NCBI RefSeq assembly: GCF_947499265.1
Contig: NZ_CANMNK010000002.1
Coordinates: forward strand, 310,001-374,000
DNA length: 64,000 nucleotides
Origin: an uncultured Roseobacter sp.
Lineage (GTDB): Bacteria > Pseudomonadota > Alphaproteobacteria > Rhodobacterales > Rhodobacteraceae
Direction of reading: 5' to 3'
The notes beneath the pieces are model-generated. The model was given only the letters and a program-made list of their open reading frames with translations, had not been told where the DNA came from and ran no database searches. The stretch's first letter is position 1. Each line of letters begins with the position of its first letter. Below are positions 7,586 through 16,900 of this stretch, in pieces. Made by a program: the position numbers and the translations under genes.

Positions 7586-9160
7586 TTGAAGATCGGGACG
7601 CCAAAAGAGATTTTTGAAGGCGAAGCACGGGTTGCAATGACACCGGCTTCGGCAAAGGACCTGCAGAAGCTGGGTCATGAATGTGTCATTGAGGCCGGGG
7701 CCGGTGCGGCTGCCGGATTTTCGGACGCAGACTACAAAGAGGCCGGTGTCACGGTTGTCAAAACAGCAGCCGCCCTGTGGAAGGCCGCGGATGTCGTGGC
7801 CAAGGTGCGGGTCCCTGACGCGGCGGAAATGAAGCGGCTGCGCGAGGGGCAGACGCTGATCTCCTTCTTCAGCCCGGTGGCGGATGAAGCCAAGATGCAG
7901 GCCGCCGCGAAAAAGGGCGCGACCGTGATCGCGATGGAAATGATCCCCCGGATCAGCCGCGCGCAGAAGATGGATGCGCTGTCGTCGATGGCCAATATCG
8001 CGGGCTACCGCGCGGTGATCGAAGCGGGCAACAACTTTGGCCGGTTCTTTACCGGGCAGATCACGGCGGCGGGCAAGGTACCGCCGGCCAAGGTTCTGGT
8101 GGTCGGTGCCGGTGTCGCCGGTCTGGCGGCCATCGGGACGTCGACCTCGCTGGGCGCGATCACCTATGCTTTCGATGTGCGGCCCGAGGTGGCCGAGCAG
8201 GTGGAATCGATGGGCGCGGAGTTCGTCTATCTTGATTTCGAGGAAGAACAGCAGGACGGCTCCGCCTCTGGTGGCTATGCCTCTGTTTCTTCGCCGGAAT
8301 TTCGCGAAGCGCAGCTAGCGAAGTTCCGCGAACTGGCCCCCGATGTGGACATCGTGATCACCACAGCACTGATCCCGAACCGCGAGGCACCGGAGCTCTG
8401 GACCGAAGACATGGTGAAATCCATGAAGCCCGGCTCGGTCATTGTCGATCTGGCGGCGGAGAAGGGCGGCAACTGCAAGCTGACCGTGGCCGATGAGAAG
8501 ATCGTGACCGACAACGGCGTGACCATCATTGGCTATACCGATTTCCCCAGCCGCATGGGCACACAGGCCTCCAACCTCTATGCGACCAACATCCGGCATC
8601 TGATGACGGACCTCACACCGGAAAAAGACGGTGTGATCAACCACGACATGGAAGACGACGTGATCCGGGGTGCCACCATCGCGCACGCCAAGGAGGTTAC
8701 CTTCCCGCCGCCGCCCCCCAAGGTGGCGGCAATCGCGGCAGCCCCCAAGAAAGAAGCGCCCAAGGAACTGACCGCAGAAGAAAAACGCGCTCAGGAATTG
8801 GCGGAGTTCAAGACGCAGACCCGCAATCAGGTCGGCCTGTTGGCCATCGGGGCGGCGTTGGTGCTGGCCGTTGGGCTGGTGGCGCCCGCGAGCTTCATGC
8901 AGCACTTCATCGTGTTTTTGCTCTCGGTGTTCATCGGGTTCCAGGTGATCTGGGGCGTGGCGCACAGCCTGCATACGCCGTTGATGGCGGTGACCAACGC
9001 GATCTCCTCGATCATCATTCTGGGGGCGCTCATCCAGATCGGGTCAAGCTCGCTGCTGATCACGCTGCTGGCGGCATTGGCGATCTTTATGGCTTCCGTC
9101 AATATTTTCGGCGGCTTCCTTGTGACACGGCGCATGCTCGCCATGTTCCAGAAATCGTAA
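7586..9160 (+). CDS. pntA: NAD(P) transhydrogenase subunit alpha (Re/Si-specific)
   Basis: Alpha subunit of the proton-translocating transhydrogenase in the inner membrane, which drives NADPH formation from NADH using the proton gradient. 524 residues. Residues 1 to about 370 form the NAD-binding domain I (MKIGTPKEIFEGEARVAMTP, VLVVGAGVAGLAAIGTS, IITTALIPNREAPELWT); a PPPPPK/KKEAPKE linker follows; residues about 413-520 hold four membrane helices. This is the fused, two-subunit arrangement (PntA+PntB), not the split PntAA/PntAB form. The start is a TTG at 7586, since ACGGGGGAG lies 6 bases before it and the family N-terminus begins exactly there. Confidence 0.97.
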   Translation: MKIGTPKEIFEGEARVAMTPASAKDLQKLGHECVIEAGAGAAAGFSDADYKEAGVTVVKTAAALWKAADVVAKVRVPDAAEMKRLREGQTLISFFSPVADEAKMQAAAKKGATVIAMEMIPRISRAQKMDALSSMANIAGYRAVIEAGNNFGRFFTGQITAAGKVPPAKVLVVGAGVAGLAAIGTSTSLGAITYAFDVRPEVAEQVESMGAEFVYLDFEEEQQDGSASGGYASVSSPEFREAQLAKFRELAPDVDIVITTALIPNREAPELWTEDMVKSMKPGSVIVDLAAEKGGNCKLTVADEKIVTDNGVTIIGYTDFPSRMGTQASNLYATNIRHLMTDLTPEKDGVINHDMEDDVIRGATIAHAKEVTFPPPPPKVAAIAAAPKKEAPKELTAEEKRAQELAEFKTQTRNQVGLLAIGAALVLAVGLVAPASFMQHFIVFLLSVFIGFQVIWGVAHSLHTPLMAVTNAISSIIILGALIQIGSSSLLITLLAALAIFMASVNIFGGFLVTRRMLAMFQKS

Positions 9161-9173
9161 GGGGTAGGGAACA

Positions 9174-10670
9174 ATGGAATACGGATTTACGATTGCGGCC
9201 TATGCGGTCGCGGCTGTTCTCTTCATCCTCAGCCTGGGCGGTCTGAGCGGTCAGGAAAGCGCAAAACGCGCGGTCTGGTATGGCATCGTCGGGATGGCCA
9301 TTGCGGTGCTGGCGACCCTCATCGGGCCCGGTCAGGGGCTTGGGATCGCGTCGATCATTCTGATCGGTCTGGGGGCGGCTGTTGGCTATCAGCTGGCCAC
9401 CAAGGTACAGATGACGCAGATGCCCGAGCTTGTGGCCATCATGCACAGCCTGGTGGGTCTGGCGGCGGTCTTTGTAGGCTTCAATGCCGATATCATGATC
9501 AACAACCTCGATAGCCTTTTTGTCGCTAACAATCTGGTTCTCGGTGCGACGGAAGCGGACGGCTTCACGGCCATTGGTTTGCCCAAGGAGATTTACGAGG
9601 GGCTGTCGTCCTTTGGTCAGCTGATTGCCAAGAAATCGCAGGTCGAGATCAATATCCTGAAGGTAGAGCTGGTGCTGGGCATCTGGATTGGTGCCGTGAC
9701 CTTCACCGGATCGGTCATTGCCTACGGCAAGCTTGCGGGCAAGGTGGACAGCGCTGCGACAAAACTGCCCGGCGGTCATCTGCTGAATGCCGGTGCGGCT
9801 GGATTGTCTCTGATCTTTACGATCATGTATCTGGGCGGATCCGGCAGCTGGACGCTGGTACTCCTGACACTGCTGGCGCTCTTTATCGGCTACCACCTGA
9901 TCATGGGCATTGGCGGCGCGGATATGCCGGTGGTTGTCTCCATGCTCAACAGCTATTCCGGCTGGGCGGCTGCGGCGATTGGCTTCTCGCTTGGCAACGA
10001 TCTGCTGATCGTGGTGGGCGCGCTGGTCGGCTCCTCGGGTGCAATCCTCTCCTACATCATGTGTAAGGCGATGAACCGGTCTTTTGTCAGCGTGATCCTC
10101 GGGGGCTTTGGTGGCCCTGCGGGTGAGCAGATGGCGGTCGAAGGTGAGCAGATCGCCATTGAGGCGGACGGCGTTGCGGCGACCCTGAACGAAGCCGACA
10201 GCGTGATCATCATCCCCGGCTACGGCATGGCCGTAGCACAGGCACAACAGGGCGTGGCCGAGCTGGTCCGCAAGCTGCGCGCGCAGGGCAAGACCGTGCG
10301 GTTTGCGATCCACCCGGTGGCGGGGCGTCTGCCCGGGCACATGAACGTGCTGCTGGCCGAGGCCAAGGTGCCTTATGACATCGTGATGGAAATGGATGAG
10401 ATCAACGAGGACTTTCCGGAGACGGATGTGGCCATCGTGATCGGCTCCAATGACATCGTGAACCCGGCGGCCCAGGACGATCCGAACTCGCCCATCGCCG
10501 GTATGCCGGTGCTGGAGTGCTGGAAGGCCAAGCAGGTCTTTGTCTCCAAGCGGGGGCAGGGCACGGGCTATTCCGGCATCGAAAATCCGCTGTTCTTCAA
10601 GGAGAACACGCGCATGTTCTACGGCGATGCCAAGGCAAGCCTCGACAAGCTTTTGCCGATGATCGACTGA
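9174..10670 (+). CDS. pntB: NAD(P) transhydrogenase subunit beta
   Basis: Beta subunit of the proton-pumping transhydrogenase, 498 residues as expected. The N-terminal two thirds hold about nine membrane helices (first [19 protein letters not shown]); the C-terminal third from about residue 320 is the NADP-binding domain III with the fingerprint [13 protein letters not shown] and the segments [18 protein letters not shown] and [10 protein letters not shown]. It begins 13 bases after pntA with AAGGGGTAGGGA before the ATG, so the two form an operon. A major NADPH source for biosynthesis and redox balance. Confidence 0.97.
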   Translation: MEYGFTIAAYAVAAVLFILSLGGLSGQESAKRAVWYGIVGMAIAVLATLIGPGQGLGIASIILIGLGAAVGYQLATKVQMTQMPELVAIMHSLVGLAAVFVGFNADIMINNLDSLFVANNLVLGATEADGFTAIGLPKEIYEGLSSFGQLIAKKSQVEINILKVELVLGIWIGAVTFTGSVIAYGKLAGKVDSAATKLPGGHLLNAGAAGLSLIFTIMYLGGSGSWTLVLLTLLALFIGYHLIMGIGGADMPVVVSMLNSYSGWAAAAIGFSLGNDLLIVVGALVGSSGAILSYIMCKAMNRSFVSVILGGFGGPAGEQMAVEGEQIAIEADGVAATLNEADSVIIIPGYGMAVAQAQQGVAELVRKLRAQGKTVRFAIHPVAGRLPGHMNVLLAEAKVPYDIVMEMDEINEDFPETDVAIVIGSNDIVNPAAQDDPNSPIAGMPVLECWKAKQVFVSKRGQGTGYSGIENPLFFKENTRMFYGDAKASLDKLLPMID

Positions 10671-10710
10671 CGCACCATTGGTGTGGTGATCGATCCGGTG
10701 GATTTGCAAG

Positions 10711-11121
10711 ATGGATGATACGCCTGAAAAATCTGGTCGCCCCGAAGAGGGCGATCAGATCCTTGCCATTCGCACCATTGCCATGCCCGCGGATACCAAT
10801 CCGGCGGGTGACATTTTTGGCGGTTGGCTCATGTCCCAGATGGACCTTGCGGCCGGGAACATTGCGGCCATGATTTCCGGCGGGCGCAGCGCGACCGTCG
10901 CGGTGGATGGGATGCAATTCCTCAGCCCGGTGAAGGTCGGCGACGAGGTATCCCTCTATGCCGAAGCCACCAGGATTGGCCGAACCTCCATGCGCATTCA
11001 TGTCGAGGCCTGGCGGCGCGTGCGGCATCATGAAACGCGTGTGAAAGTGACGGATGCGCATTTTACCTTTGTAGCGCTGGATGAAAACGGGCGGCCCCGA
11101 CCGGTAATCGCCGCGGATTAG
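10711..11121 (+). CDS. Acyl-CoA thioesterase, YciA-like hotdog protein
   Basis: A 136-residue single-hotdog thioesterase: RTIAMPADTNPAGDIFGGWL followed by MSQMDLAAGNIAA is the catalytic/structural signature of the YciA/BACH group (Asn and Asp of the active site in NPAGDIFGGW). It would hydrolyse acyl-CoA in the cytoplasm to free acid and CoA; chain length is not predictable. It lies 40 bases after pntB and could read through from the pnt promoter, but no functional link is obvious. Confidence 0.88.
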   Translation: MDDTPEKSGRPEEGDQILAIRTIAMPADTNPAGDIFGGWLMSQMDLAAGNIAAMISGGRSATVAVDGMQFLSPVKVGDEVSLYAEATRIGRTSMRIHVEAWRRVRHHETRVKVTDAHFTFVALDENGRPRPVIAAD

Positions 11122-11276
11122 GGCGTTTTACGGCCCGATCCCGGATCAACCGCCTGCGCGCCTGATTGCCGGGCAGTATGCAAAGGTGTACTGCTAAGGT
11201 AATGAATAAAAAGGCGTTTTTCTTTACTTCTATCTGGTCGAGTACTAGTTGAGCTAAAACCCTCTGGAAAGTACAT

Positions 11277-12560
11277 ATGGCACCGATCACTGATCACCCT
11301 TTGCGGTACAAGCTGGCCAATGAGCTGCATGCGCGCCCGTTTCCGTCGTTGAGCGCGCCGTGCTCGGCGGTCTATATCGCCATCAAGCAGCCCAATGATG
11401 CGGTGAGCCGGGATCGGGCGCAGGATCTGGCGCATCTCACGGCGCTGCTCGACCGTCACGGGGCGCCGCATCCGCAGCCGGGGGCCACGCATTACTATGG
11501 TCAGATCGGGAAGCACTGGCTCAAATGGGAGCAGCACACCGAGTTTGTGACCTATACGGCGTTTTCGGAAACGATTTACGAGCGCCCCTTCGACCCCGCG
11601 CAGTTTGATGTCTTTCCCTCGGACTGGCTGGAGGCGGCGCCGGGGCAGCGTATGACCTCGGTGCTGCTGCACATTGAGCAGCAACCAGGCGATATCGCGG
11701 AGGTGAGCACTCGATTGGACGATTGGTTTGTCTCTGAAAGCCTTGCCGTGTCAGAGGTGCTCGATCAGGCCGCGATTGTTGCCGGAGATTTCCGGATCGA
11801 TCAAAACGGGCATTTGCGATTTGCCGTTTTTGCCAAGCCGGAGACCGGGACACGGCGCATCGGTCGGATCGTGCAGCGCCTTTGTGAGATCGAAACCTAC
11901 AAGACCATGTCGATGCTGGGCTTTGCCCGGGTGCGGGCGCTGCAGCCCAAGCTCAACGATCTGGACACCAAGCTGACCGGATTGATGAGTGACATGTCCG
12001 ATGAGGATGCGCCCGCAGAGTGGACGCTGCACAACCTGCTGGCGATTTCGGCGGAGCTGGAAACCCTGTCGGCGCAATCGTCCTTTCGCTTTGGCGCGAC
12101 GGGGGCCTATGAAGCGCTGGTCAATCAGCGGATCGCGGCGCTGCGCGAGGCGCGGTATCAGGGGCGGCAGCATTTCGGCGAGTTTATGATGCGACGCTAT
12201 GCCCCTGCGATGCGCACCGTCCATTCCGCGGAATCGCGGCTGGAGGCGATGTCGAGCCGGTCGATCCGGGCGTCGAACCTGCTGCGGACGCGGGTGGATG
12301 TGGAGCGTTCGGCACAGAACCAATCCTTGCTGGAGAGCATGGACCGCCGTTCCGATTTGCAACTGCGGTTGCAGCGCACGGTGGAGGGGCTGTCTGTGGT
12401 GGCCATCAGCTATTATGCGGTCTCGCTGGTGGGCTATCTGATCTATCCGCTGACACAGGCCACCGGGATGAGCAAGGGGATGCTGACGGCGCTGGCAACG
12501 GTGCCTGTGGTGCTGCTTGTGTGGTGGATGGTGCGCAGGTTGCGGAAGTCAGTAGAGTAG
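11277..12560 (+). CDS. DUF3422 family membrane-anchored protein
   Basis: A 427-residue protein matching DUF3422: HPLRYKLANELHARPFPSL near the N-terminus is the family signature. The body is mainly helical and polar; the end carries two hydrophobic helices (about residues 372-392 and 397-419) before a basic tail VRRLRKSVE, so the large N-terminal domain probably faces the cytoplasm in the inner membrane. The general architecture recalls CorA-like or coiled-coil sensor proteins, but no function is known. It is preceded by a 155-base gap in which I see no clear regulatory element. Confidence 0.85.
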   Translation: MAPITDHPLRYKLANELHARPFPSLSAPCSAVYIAIKQPNDAVSRDRAQDLAHLTALLDRHGAPHPQPGATHYYGQIGKHWLKWEQHTEFVTYTAFSETIYERPFDPAQFDVFPSDWLEAAPGQRMTSVLLHIEQQPGDIAEVSTRLDDWFVSESLAVSEVLDQAAIVAGDFRIDQNGHLRFAVFAKPETGTRRIGRIVQRLCEIETYKTMSMLGFARVRALQPKLNDLDTKLTGLMSDMSDEDAPAEWTLHNLLAISAELETLSAQSSFRFGATGAYEALVNQRIAALREARYQGRQHFGEFMMRRYAPAMRTVHSAESRLEAMSSRSIRASNLLRTRVDVERSAQNQSLLESMDRRSDLQLRLQRTVEGLSVVAISYYAVSLVGYLIYPLTQATGMSKGMLTALATVPVVLLVWWMVRRLRKSVE

Positions 12561-12601
12561 ATCGAGTTTTCCGAAGGAAAGTCGACCCGTGCGGACAAGT
12601 G

Positions 12602-12618
12602 GGTTTCTGAAAGAAACC
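12602..12618 (+). terminator. Stem-loop after the DUF3422 gene
   Basis: GGTTTC-tgaaa-GAAACC is a perfect 6-base stem with a 5-base loop, 41 bases after the stop codon. It lacks a T-run on the plus strand, so it is at best a weak or factor-assisted terminator. Confidence 0.3.
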
Positions 12619-12776
12619 TGCGGTCCGGCACCCGGTTCTGATGTTGGGATGACGGCTGAACGGCGCTCTTTGGGCTTGCGCCAAAGACGCCCCGCCCGCC
12701 GTCCCGTATTCGGTCCCCGAAATCGAGAGTGGTGCGGCCTCCGCCCAAATCCTATGGATTTTCACGCGGTCCGCAC

Positions 12777-12810
12777 CCGGATCAGAGGGCTTTAACGCCC
12801 TCTGATCCGG
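12777..12810 (-). terminator. Perfect 14-bp stem-loop containing the oppC-like stop codon
   Basis: CCGGATCAGAGGGC at 12777-12790 pairs perfectly with GCCCTCTGATCCGG at 12797-12810 around a 6-base loop. The minus-strand permease gene ends inside it: its last codons form one arm and its TAA stop lies in the loop. No T-run follows on either strand. It may block 3' exonucleases, slow ribosomes at the stop, or end transcription with Rho. Confidence 0.5.
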
Positions 12811-13778
12811 GGATCCAACGCGTCCCTTAGCCCGTCGCCCAGATAGTTCACGGACAAGACGGTGAGAGAGATCAGGATACCGGGGAGCATCACCCGTTCT
12901 GGGAATTCCTCCATCCGTGGCACGGCGTCCGACAGCAGTTTGCCCCAGGTGGGGAAGTCGGAAGGAAAGCCAACGCCGAGAAAGCTCAGCGCGCTTTCAG
13001 TGATGATGGCGGTGGCCAGACCAAGGGTAGCAGACACCATGATTGGCGAGACCACATTTGGCAGCAAGTGCCGCCGGATGATCGCAAAAGGCTTGGTGCC
13101 GATGGAGCGCGCCGCGAGGATGAATTCCCGTTCCTTGAGGGCGAGGATTTCGCCGCGCACAATCCGGGCCGTTTGCATCCAGGAGGTGATGCCGATCACC
13201 CCGACAATCAGGATAAACATGCCCGTTTCCGGCCCGAAGTTGGCCCTCAAGGGTTGTCGGAAGAGGGTCACCGCAACCAGCAGGAGCGGCAGGATGGGCA
13301 GGGACAGGAACAGGTCTGTCAGACGCATCAGCGGGCCGTCCAGGCGCTTGAAATACCCGGCAGAGACGCCCACGGCCGTGCCGATGAAAAGGGCGAGGAT
13401 CATCGCCGTCCAACCGACCGCCATGGAGGCGCGCCCGCCGGCGATGAGGGTCGCCAGAATATCGCGCCCGAGGTTGTCCGAGCCCAGCGGCTTGGCCCAG
13501 CTGGTCTTGGCCTCGCCATCCCAGAGCAGCGTATACATCGGGCGCATGTCCTTGTTGCGGATGTCGAGCGCTTTGGGATCCACATCCCAGACCACCGGGC
13601 CGATCAGCACGGCCAGCGTGATGAACAGCAAAAAGCCGCCACCAATCATCGCGCCCTTGTGTTTGCGGAATTGGTCCCAGACGTCTTTCCACTGGCTGCG
13701 CGGCTCCTTGGGCGGCTCCTTATCCTTGAGCGCGCCGTAGAGTTCGATCTCGGACGGGTCGGTGATTTGATCAGTCAT
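12792..13778 (-). CDS. Peptide-type ABC transporter permease (OppC/DppC family)
   Basis: A 328-residue inner-membrane permease. It has the long soluble N-terminal region typical of DppC/OppC, a first helix near residue 42 (MIGGGFLLFITLAVLIG), and five more helices. The coupling (EAA-like) region facing the ATPase is present around REFILAARSIGTKPFAIIRRHLLPN, and the C-terminal YLGDGLRDALDPRIRGR is standard. It overlaps the OppB-type gene by 8 bases, so both are translated together and presumably heterodimerise. Confidence 0.94.
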   Translation of the reverse strand: MTDQITDPSEIELYGALKDKEPPKEPRSQWKDVWDQFRKHKGAMIGGGFLLFITLAVLIGPVVWDVDPKALDIRNKDMRPMYTLLWDGEAKTSWAKPLGSDNLGRDILATLIAGGRASMAVGWTAMILALFIGTAVGVSAGYFKRLDGPLMRLTDLFLSLPILPLLLVAVTLFRQPLRANFGPETGMFILIVGVIGITSWMQTARIVRGEILALKEREFILAARSIGTKPFAIIRRHLLPNVVSPIMVSATLGLATAIITESALSFLGVGFPSDFPTWGKLLSDAVPRMEEFPERVMLPGILISLTVLSVNYLGDGLRDALDPRIRGR

Positions 13779-14778
13779 AGCGGATCCTCGGATCGAGAAT
13801 GCCGTAGAGCACGTCAGCGATCAGATTGAAGAGAACGATGAGGATGGCGAAGATGAAGGTCAGTGTCATCACCATCGGCAGGTCGTTGGCAAAGAGCGCT
13901 GTCAGCAAGAGCTGCCCGATGCCATTCACCTTGAAGAGCGTTTCGGTGATGATCGCACCGCCGAAGATCGCCGGGATGCCAAGTGCGATCACGGTGATGA
14001 TCGGGATCATCGAATTGCGCAGCACATGCACGAGGACCACGGCGCTTTCCTTCAGCCCTTTGGCGCGGGCGGTGCGCACGTAGTCCTGGTTGAGATTGTC
14101 GAGCATGGAGGCCCGCATGAAGCGGCTGATCTGGGCTGTGGTCTGCAGGGCGAGCACCATCACGGGCATGATCATCTGCTTGAATTGCACCACGAAACTG
14201 TCCCAGTCCGTGACCACATGGGTGGTGTCGTAGATCGAGGGGAACCAGCCCAGATTGACCGAGAAGATCACGATCACCAGCACGCCGGAGAAGAAGGGCG
14301 GAATGGAAAATCCGATCATCGACACGAACGTACCCGCCTGATCGAAGAGCGAATACTGCTTATAGGCGGAATAGATGCCGATGGGCAGCGCGATCAGGAT
14401 GCCCACGACATAGGACATGCCAACCACCCAGAGCGTCTGTGGCATCCGCTGCATGACGATGTCCATCACCGGCGAGCGGGTCTGCCAGGAGATCACGCGC
14501 AGCTTGCCTTCGGCAAAACTGGTGCCGAACCAATGATCGATCAGCACCTGCGGTTCGATCCAGAAAAACTGCACCAGCCATTTCCAGTATTGCACATGCG
14601 CGGGCGCTCCGAGGCCCAGGGCTTCGCGCATCTTCTGTTTCACTTCGGGGGGGACGGTCAGGGGCACCTGCGCCATCGGATCGCCGGGCGCCAGTTGCAA
14701 AAGTGCGAAAATGACAAGGCTGATAAAAAGCAAAGTCGGGATCGACAGGACCAGCCGTCGGATCGTGTAAGTCAGCAT
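13771..14778 (-). CDS. Peptide-type ABC transporter permease (OppB/DppB family)
   Basis: A 335-residue inner-membrane permease beginning with MLTYTIRRLVLSIPTLLFIS, the usual OppB/DppB start, followed by the family block LLQLAPGDPMAQ. Coupling region: YVRTARAKGLKESAVVLVHV. The periplasmic loop between helices 1 and 2 is long, as in other family members with an inserted segment around residues 60-130. It is the partner of the downstream OppC-type permease and of the binding protein encoded just upstream. Substrate is not readable from the sequence. Confidence 0.94.
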   Translation of the reverse strand: MLTYTIRRLVLSIPTLLFISLVIFALLQLAPGDPMAQVPLTVPPEVKQKMREALGLGAPAHVQYWKWLVQFFWIEPQVLIDHWFGTSFAEGKLRVISWQTRSPVMDIVMQRMPQTLWVVGMSYVVGILIALPIGIYSAYKQYSLFDQAGTFVSMIGFSIPPFFSGVLVIVIFSVNLGWFPSIYDTTHVVTDWDSFVVQFKQMIMPVMVLALQTTAQISRFMRASMLDNLNQDYVRTARAKGLKESAVVLVHVLRNSMIPIITVIALGIPAIFGGAIITETLFKVNGIGQLLLTALFANDLPMVMTLTFIFAILIVLFNLIADVLYGILDPRIRYD

Positions 14779-14850
14779 GTGCTACGCCTCTATGCGTCAG
14801 TCTTGTTATTGTTGCGAGCTATGCGGCGCATAAATCAATTTCGCCGCCAC

Positions 14851-14889
14851 AAAAAGAGGGCAGGGGCGCATCTTATTGTGCGCCCCTGC
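14851..14889 (-). terminator. Intrinsic terminator/attenuator between binding protein and permease genes
   Basis: Read on the minus strand, GCAGGGGCGCA pairs perfectly with TGCGCCCCTGC (11 bp, 8-base loop, 14860-14889) and is followed by CCTCTTTTT. It lies 11 bases after the binding-protein stop and 70 bases before the permease start. This is the normal place for a partial terminator that makes the binding protein more abundant than the membrane subunits. Confidence 0.75.
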
Positions 14890-14900
14890 TCAAATTTGTG

Positions 14901-16622
14901 TCAGTTACTGATGCGGTACCAGTCCGCGGCATTCCACAATTCGGAATCCCAGGTGTTCAGGATCACACCGCCCAGCGTCGTCGAGTGTGCCGACACACGA
15001 CCACGGTCCACCAGCGGCACGATCGTCATTGTCTCGCGGGTGATGATGTCGTTCAGGCGCTTGGCAATTTCGCCGCGCTTGTCGAGCTCACCGGTGCGGG
15101 CCAATTCATCGAGAAGGGCATCATATTCTTCGTTGCAGAAGCGGTTGATGTTCTCACCCTGCCATTGGCTGGAGGGTTTAGGCTCGCCACCGCAACGGTA
15201 GGCCGACAGGTAGGCCTGCGGGTCGGTGCCGTCGAAGTTGTTGGCGTACATTTCCACATCCGCGTAGAACTTCTGGAAGGTGTCGGGCGAGCCCGGGTCA
15301 CCGCCGAAGAACACGGAGGCGTCAAGGTTCCGCAACTCGGTTTCAACACCGATCTGGTTCCACCAGTCCTTGATCAGGGCCTGGAAGTCCTGACGCACCG
15401 CGTTGGTCGAGGTCTGGTAGAGGATCGACAGTTTCACGCCGTCCTTGTCCCGCACGCCGTCACCGTCGCTATCGACCCAACCGGCCTCATCCAGCAGCGC
15501 CTTGGCGCCGTCGATGTCCTGCGTCAGGCATTCCGTATTGTCGGAGGCATAAAGCGCCGGAGCAGGTACGAGGTTACAGGTCGCGCGACCCGCCTGACCG
15601 TAGCCGATCTCGACCAGCAGTTCGCGGTCGATGGCCATGGACAGCGCCTTGCGCACGTTGAAATCAGACAGGAAGGGGTGTGGATGCGCAATGGTGGAGC
15701 GCTCGCCTTCCGGCAGGTCCGGCGAAGGGTTGGTGAGGTTCATCTCGAGCCGCTCAACCAGCGTGCCGAAGGCCGAGACAGGCACACCTTTGCCGGCTTC
15801 GGCCATTTTGGCCAGAACGTCGGGGGCCAGTTGCAGGTTCCAGGCGTAGTCGAATTCGCCGGTCTCCAGAACCGCGCGGCCTGCCGCTGTTGCGTCACCG
15901 CCGCCCTTGAAGGTCAGTGAGGCAAAGGCTGGCTTGCCTTCGTGGCGGAAGTTTTCATTCGCCACCATCTGGATCACGTCATTGGGACGGAAATCCGTGA
16001 CGACGAAGGGGCCGGTGCCGATGGGGTTGAAGTTCGCTTCTGTGCACTCAGGCGCTTTGGCCCCGAGGCAGTCTGCAAACTGCGCCTTTTGAATGATCGG
16101 GGATTGGCCGCCCATGAAGGGGCCGTAAGGGTTCGGTTTGGCGTCGACGAAGTTAACTTTGACCGTCAGGTCATCAAGGATCTCTACGCTTTCCACGCCG
16201 TCAAATTTGGACGCCTGCGCGCAGCCGCCTTCGGGGTGCATGCAGTATTCAGCGGTAAAGGCAACATCCGCCGAGGTCACAGGGGAGCCGTCTGACCAGA
16301 CAAGGCCTTCGCTCAGTTTCCAGGTGATGGATTTCAGATCTGCGCTGACGCCACCATTCTCAACGGTCGGGATCTCGTCGACCAGATAGGGCACCAGATT
16401 GCCGTTTTCGTCGTAGCGGCCCAGCGGCTCAATCACCAGCGAGGCAGATTCGAGATCTTTCGTACCACCGGAAAGGTAAGGGTTCAGGATCGATGGGGCC
16501 TGCCAGTAGATGATGTTGACCTGACCATCTCTGCCACGTTCGCCCTCATGGCCGTCTGCAAATGCGACGGGTGCCAGTGCGGTTGTGGCGATTGCCCCCA
16601 ATAGTAGGGTTTTGAGTTTCAT
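14901..16622 (-). CDS. ABC transporter solute-binding protein, family 5 (peptide/nickel type)
   Basis: A 573-residue periplasmic binding protein. The N-terminus MKLKTLLLGAIATTALAPVAFA is a signal peptide with likely cleavage after residue 22. The SBP family 5 core follows: YWQAPSILNPYLSGG, LVWSDGSPVTSADVAFT and the interior PIGTGPFVVTDF block. A short region SDGDGVRDKDG looks like a calcium-binding-type loop, common in this family. The start is set at 16622 because GGAG sits 6 bases upstream; longer in-frame extensions have no ribosome site or signal peptide. It heads a minus-strand operon with the two permeases and is divergent from the ATPase gene. Probable substrates are peptides or N-acylated amino acids. 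Confidence 0.93.
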   Translation of the reverse strand: MKLKTLLLGAIATTALAPVAFADGHEGERGRDGQVNIIYWQAPSILNPYLSGGTKDLESASLVIEPLGRYDENGNLVPYLVDEIPTVENGGVSADLKSITWKLSEGLVWSDGSPVTSADVAFTAEYCMHPEGGCAQASKFDGVESVEILDDLTVKVNFVDAKPNPYGPFMGGQSPIIQKAQFADCLGAKAPECTEANFNPIGTGPFVVTDFRPNDVIQMVANENFRHEGKPAFASLTFKGGGDATAAGRAVLETGEFDYAWNLQLAPDVLAKMAEAGKGVPVSAFGTLVERLEMNLTNPSPDLPEGERSTIAHPHPFLSDFNVRKALSMAIDRELLVEIGYGQAGRATCNLVPAPALYASDNTECLTQDIDGAKALLDEAGWVDSDGDGVRDKDGVKLSILYQTSTNAVRQDFQALIKDWWNQIGVETELRNLDASVFFGGDPGSPDTFQKFYADVEMYANNFDGTDPQAYLSAYRCGGEPKPSSQWQGENINRFCNEEYDALLDELARTGELDKRGEIAKRLNDIITRETMTIVPLVDRGRVSAHSTTLGGVILNTWDSELWNAADWYRISN

Positions 16623-16843
16623 TTTGTACTCCATGTTGGACACGTGAATGCCGTTGCGCGCCTCGATTGCGTCTTGGGCGCTTGAGTGCTGACCGGAAGC
16701 AATGTGAGAACACTGACCTAACTTTGCGAAAAGACGCAACTTTTGAGCCGAGCCCCCGGGGGTGCATATGCCCATCGAAGCATCTTTTTCGGAAAAAGCA
16801 ACCCTTGTGATGGATGACTTTGTGGCAACTGCCCCGGACGGGT

Positions 16844-16871
16844 TTGACACCACTGGCGTCTTGGCTTTAGC
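16844..16871 (+). promoter_or_regulatory. Candidate sigma-70 promoter for the ABC ATPase/M20 operon
   Basis: TTGACA (16844-16849), 16-base spacer, TTTAGC (16866-16871), about 30 bases before the ATPase ATG. The -35 is consensus; the -10 is weak. It lies in the 278-base divergent region shared with the binding-protein gene. Confidence 0.4.
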
Positions 16872-16900
16872 GTCCCGGGACAAGAACATCAGGGGCGACC

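Noticed and set aside
9099-10709. 536-codon minus-strand frame opposite pntB
   Set aside because: Antisense shadow of pntB; composition typical of reversed coding DNA.
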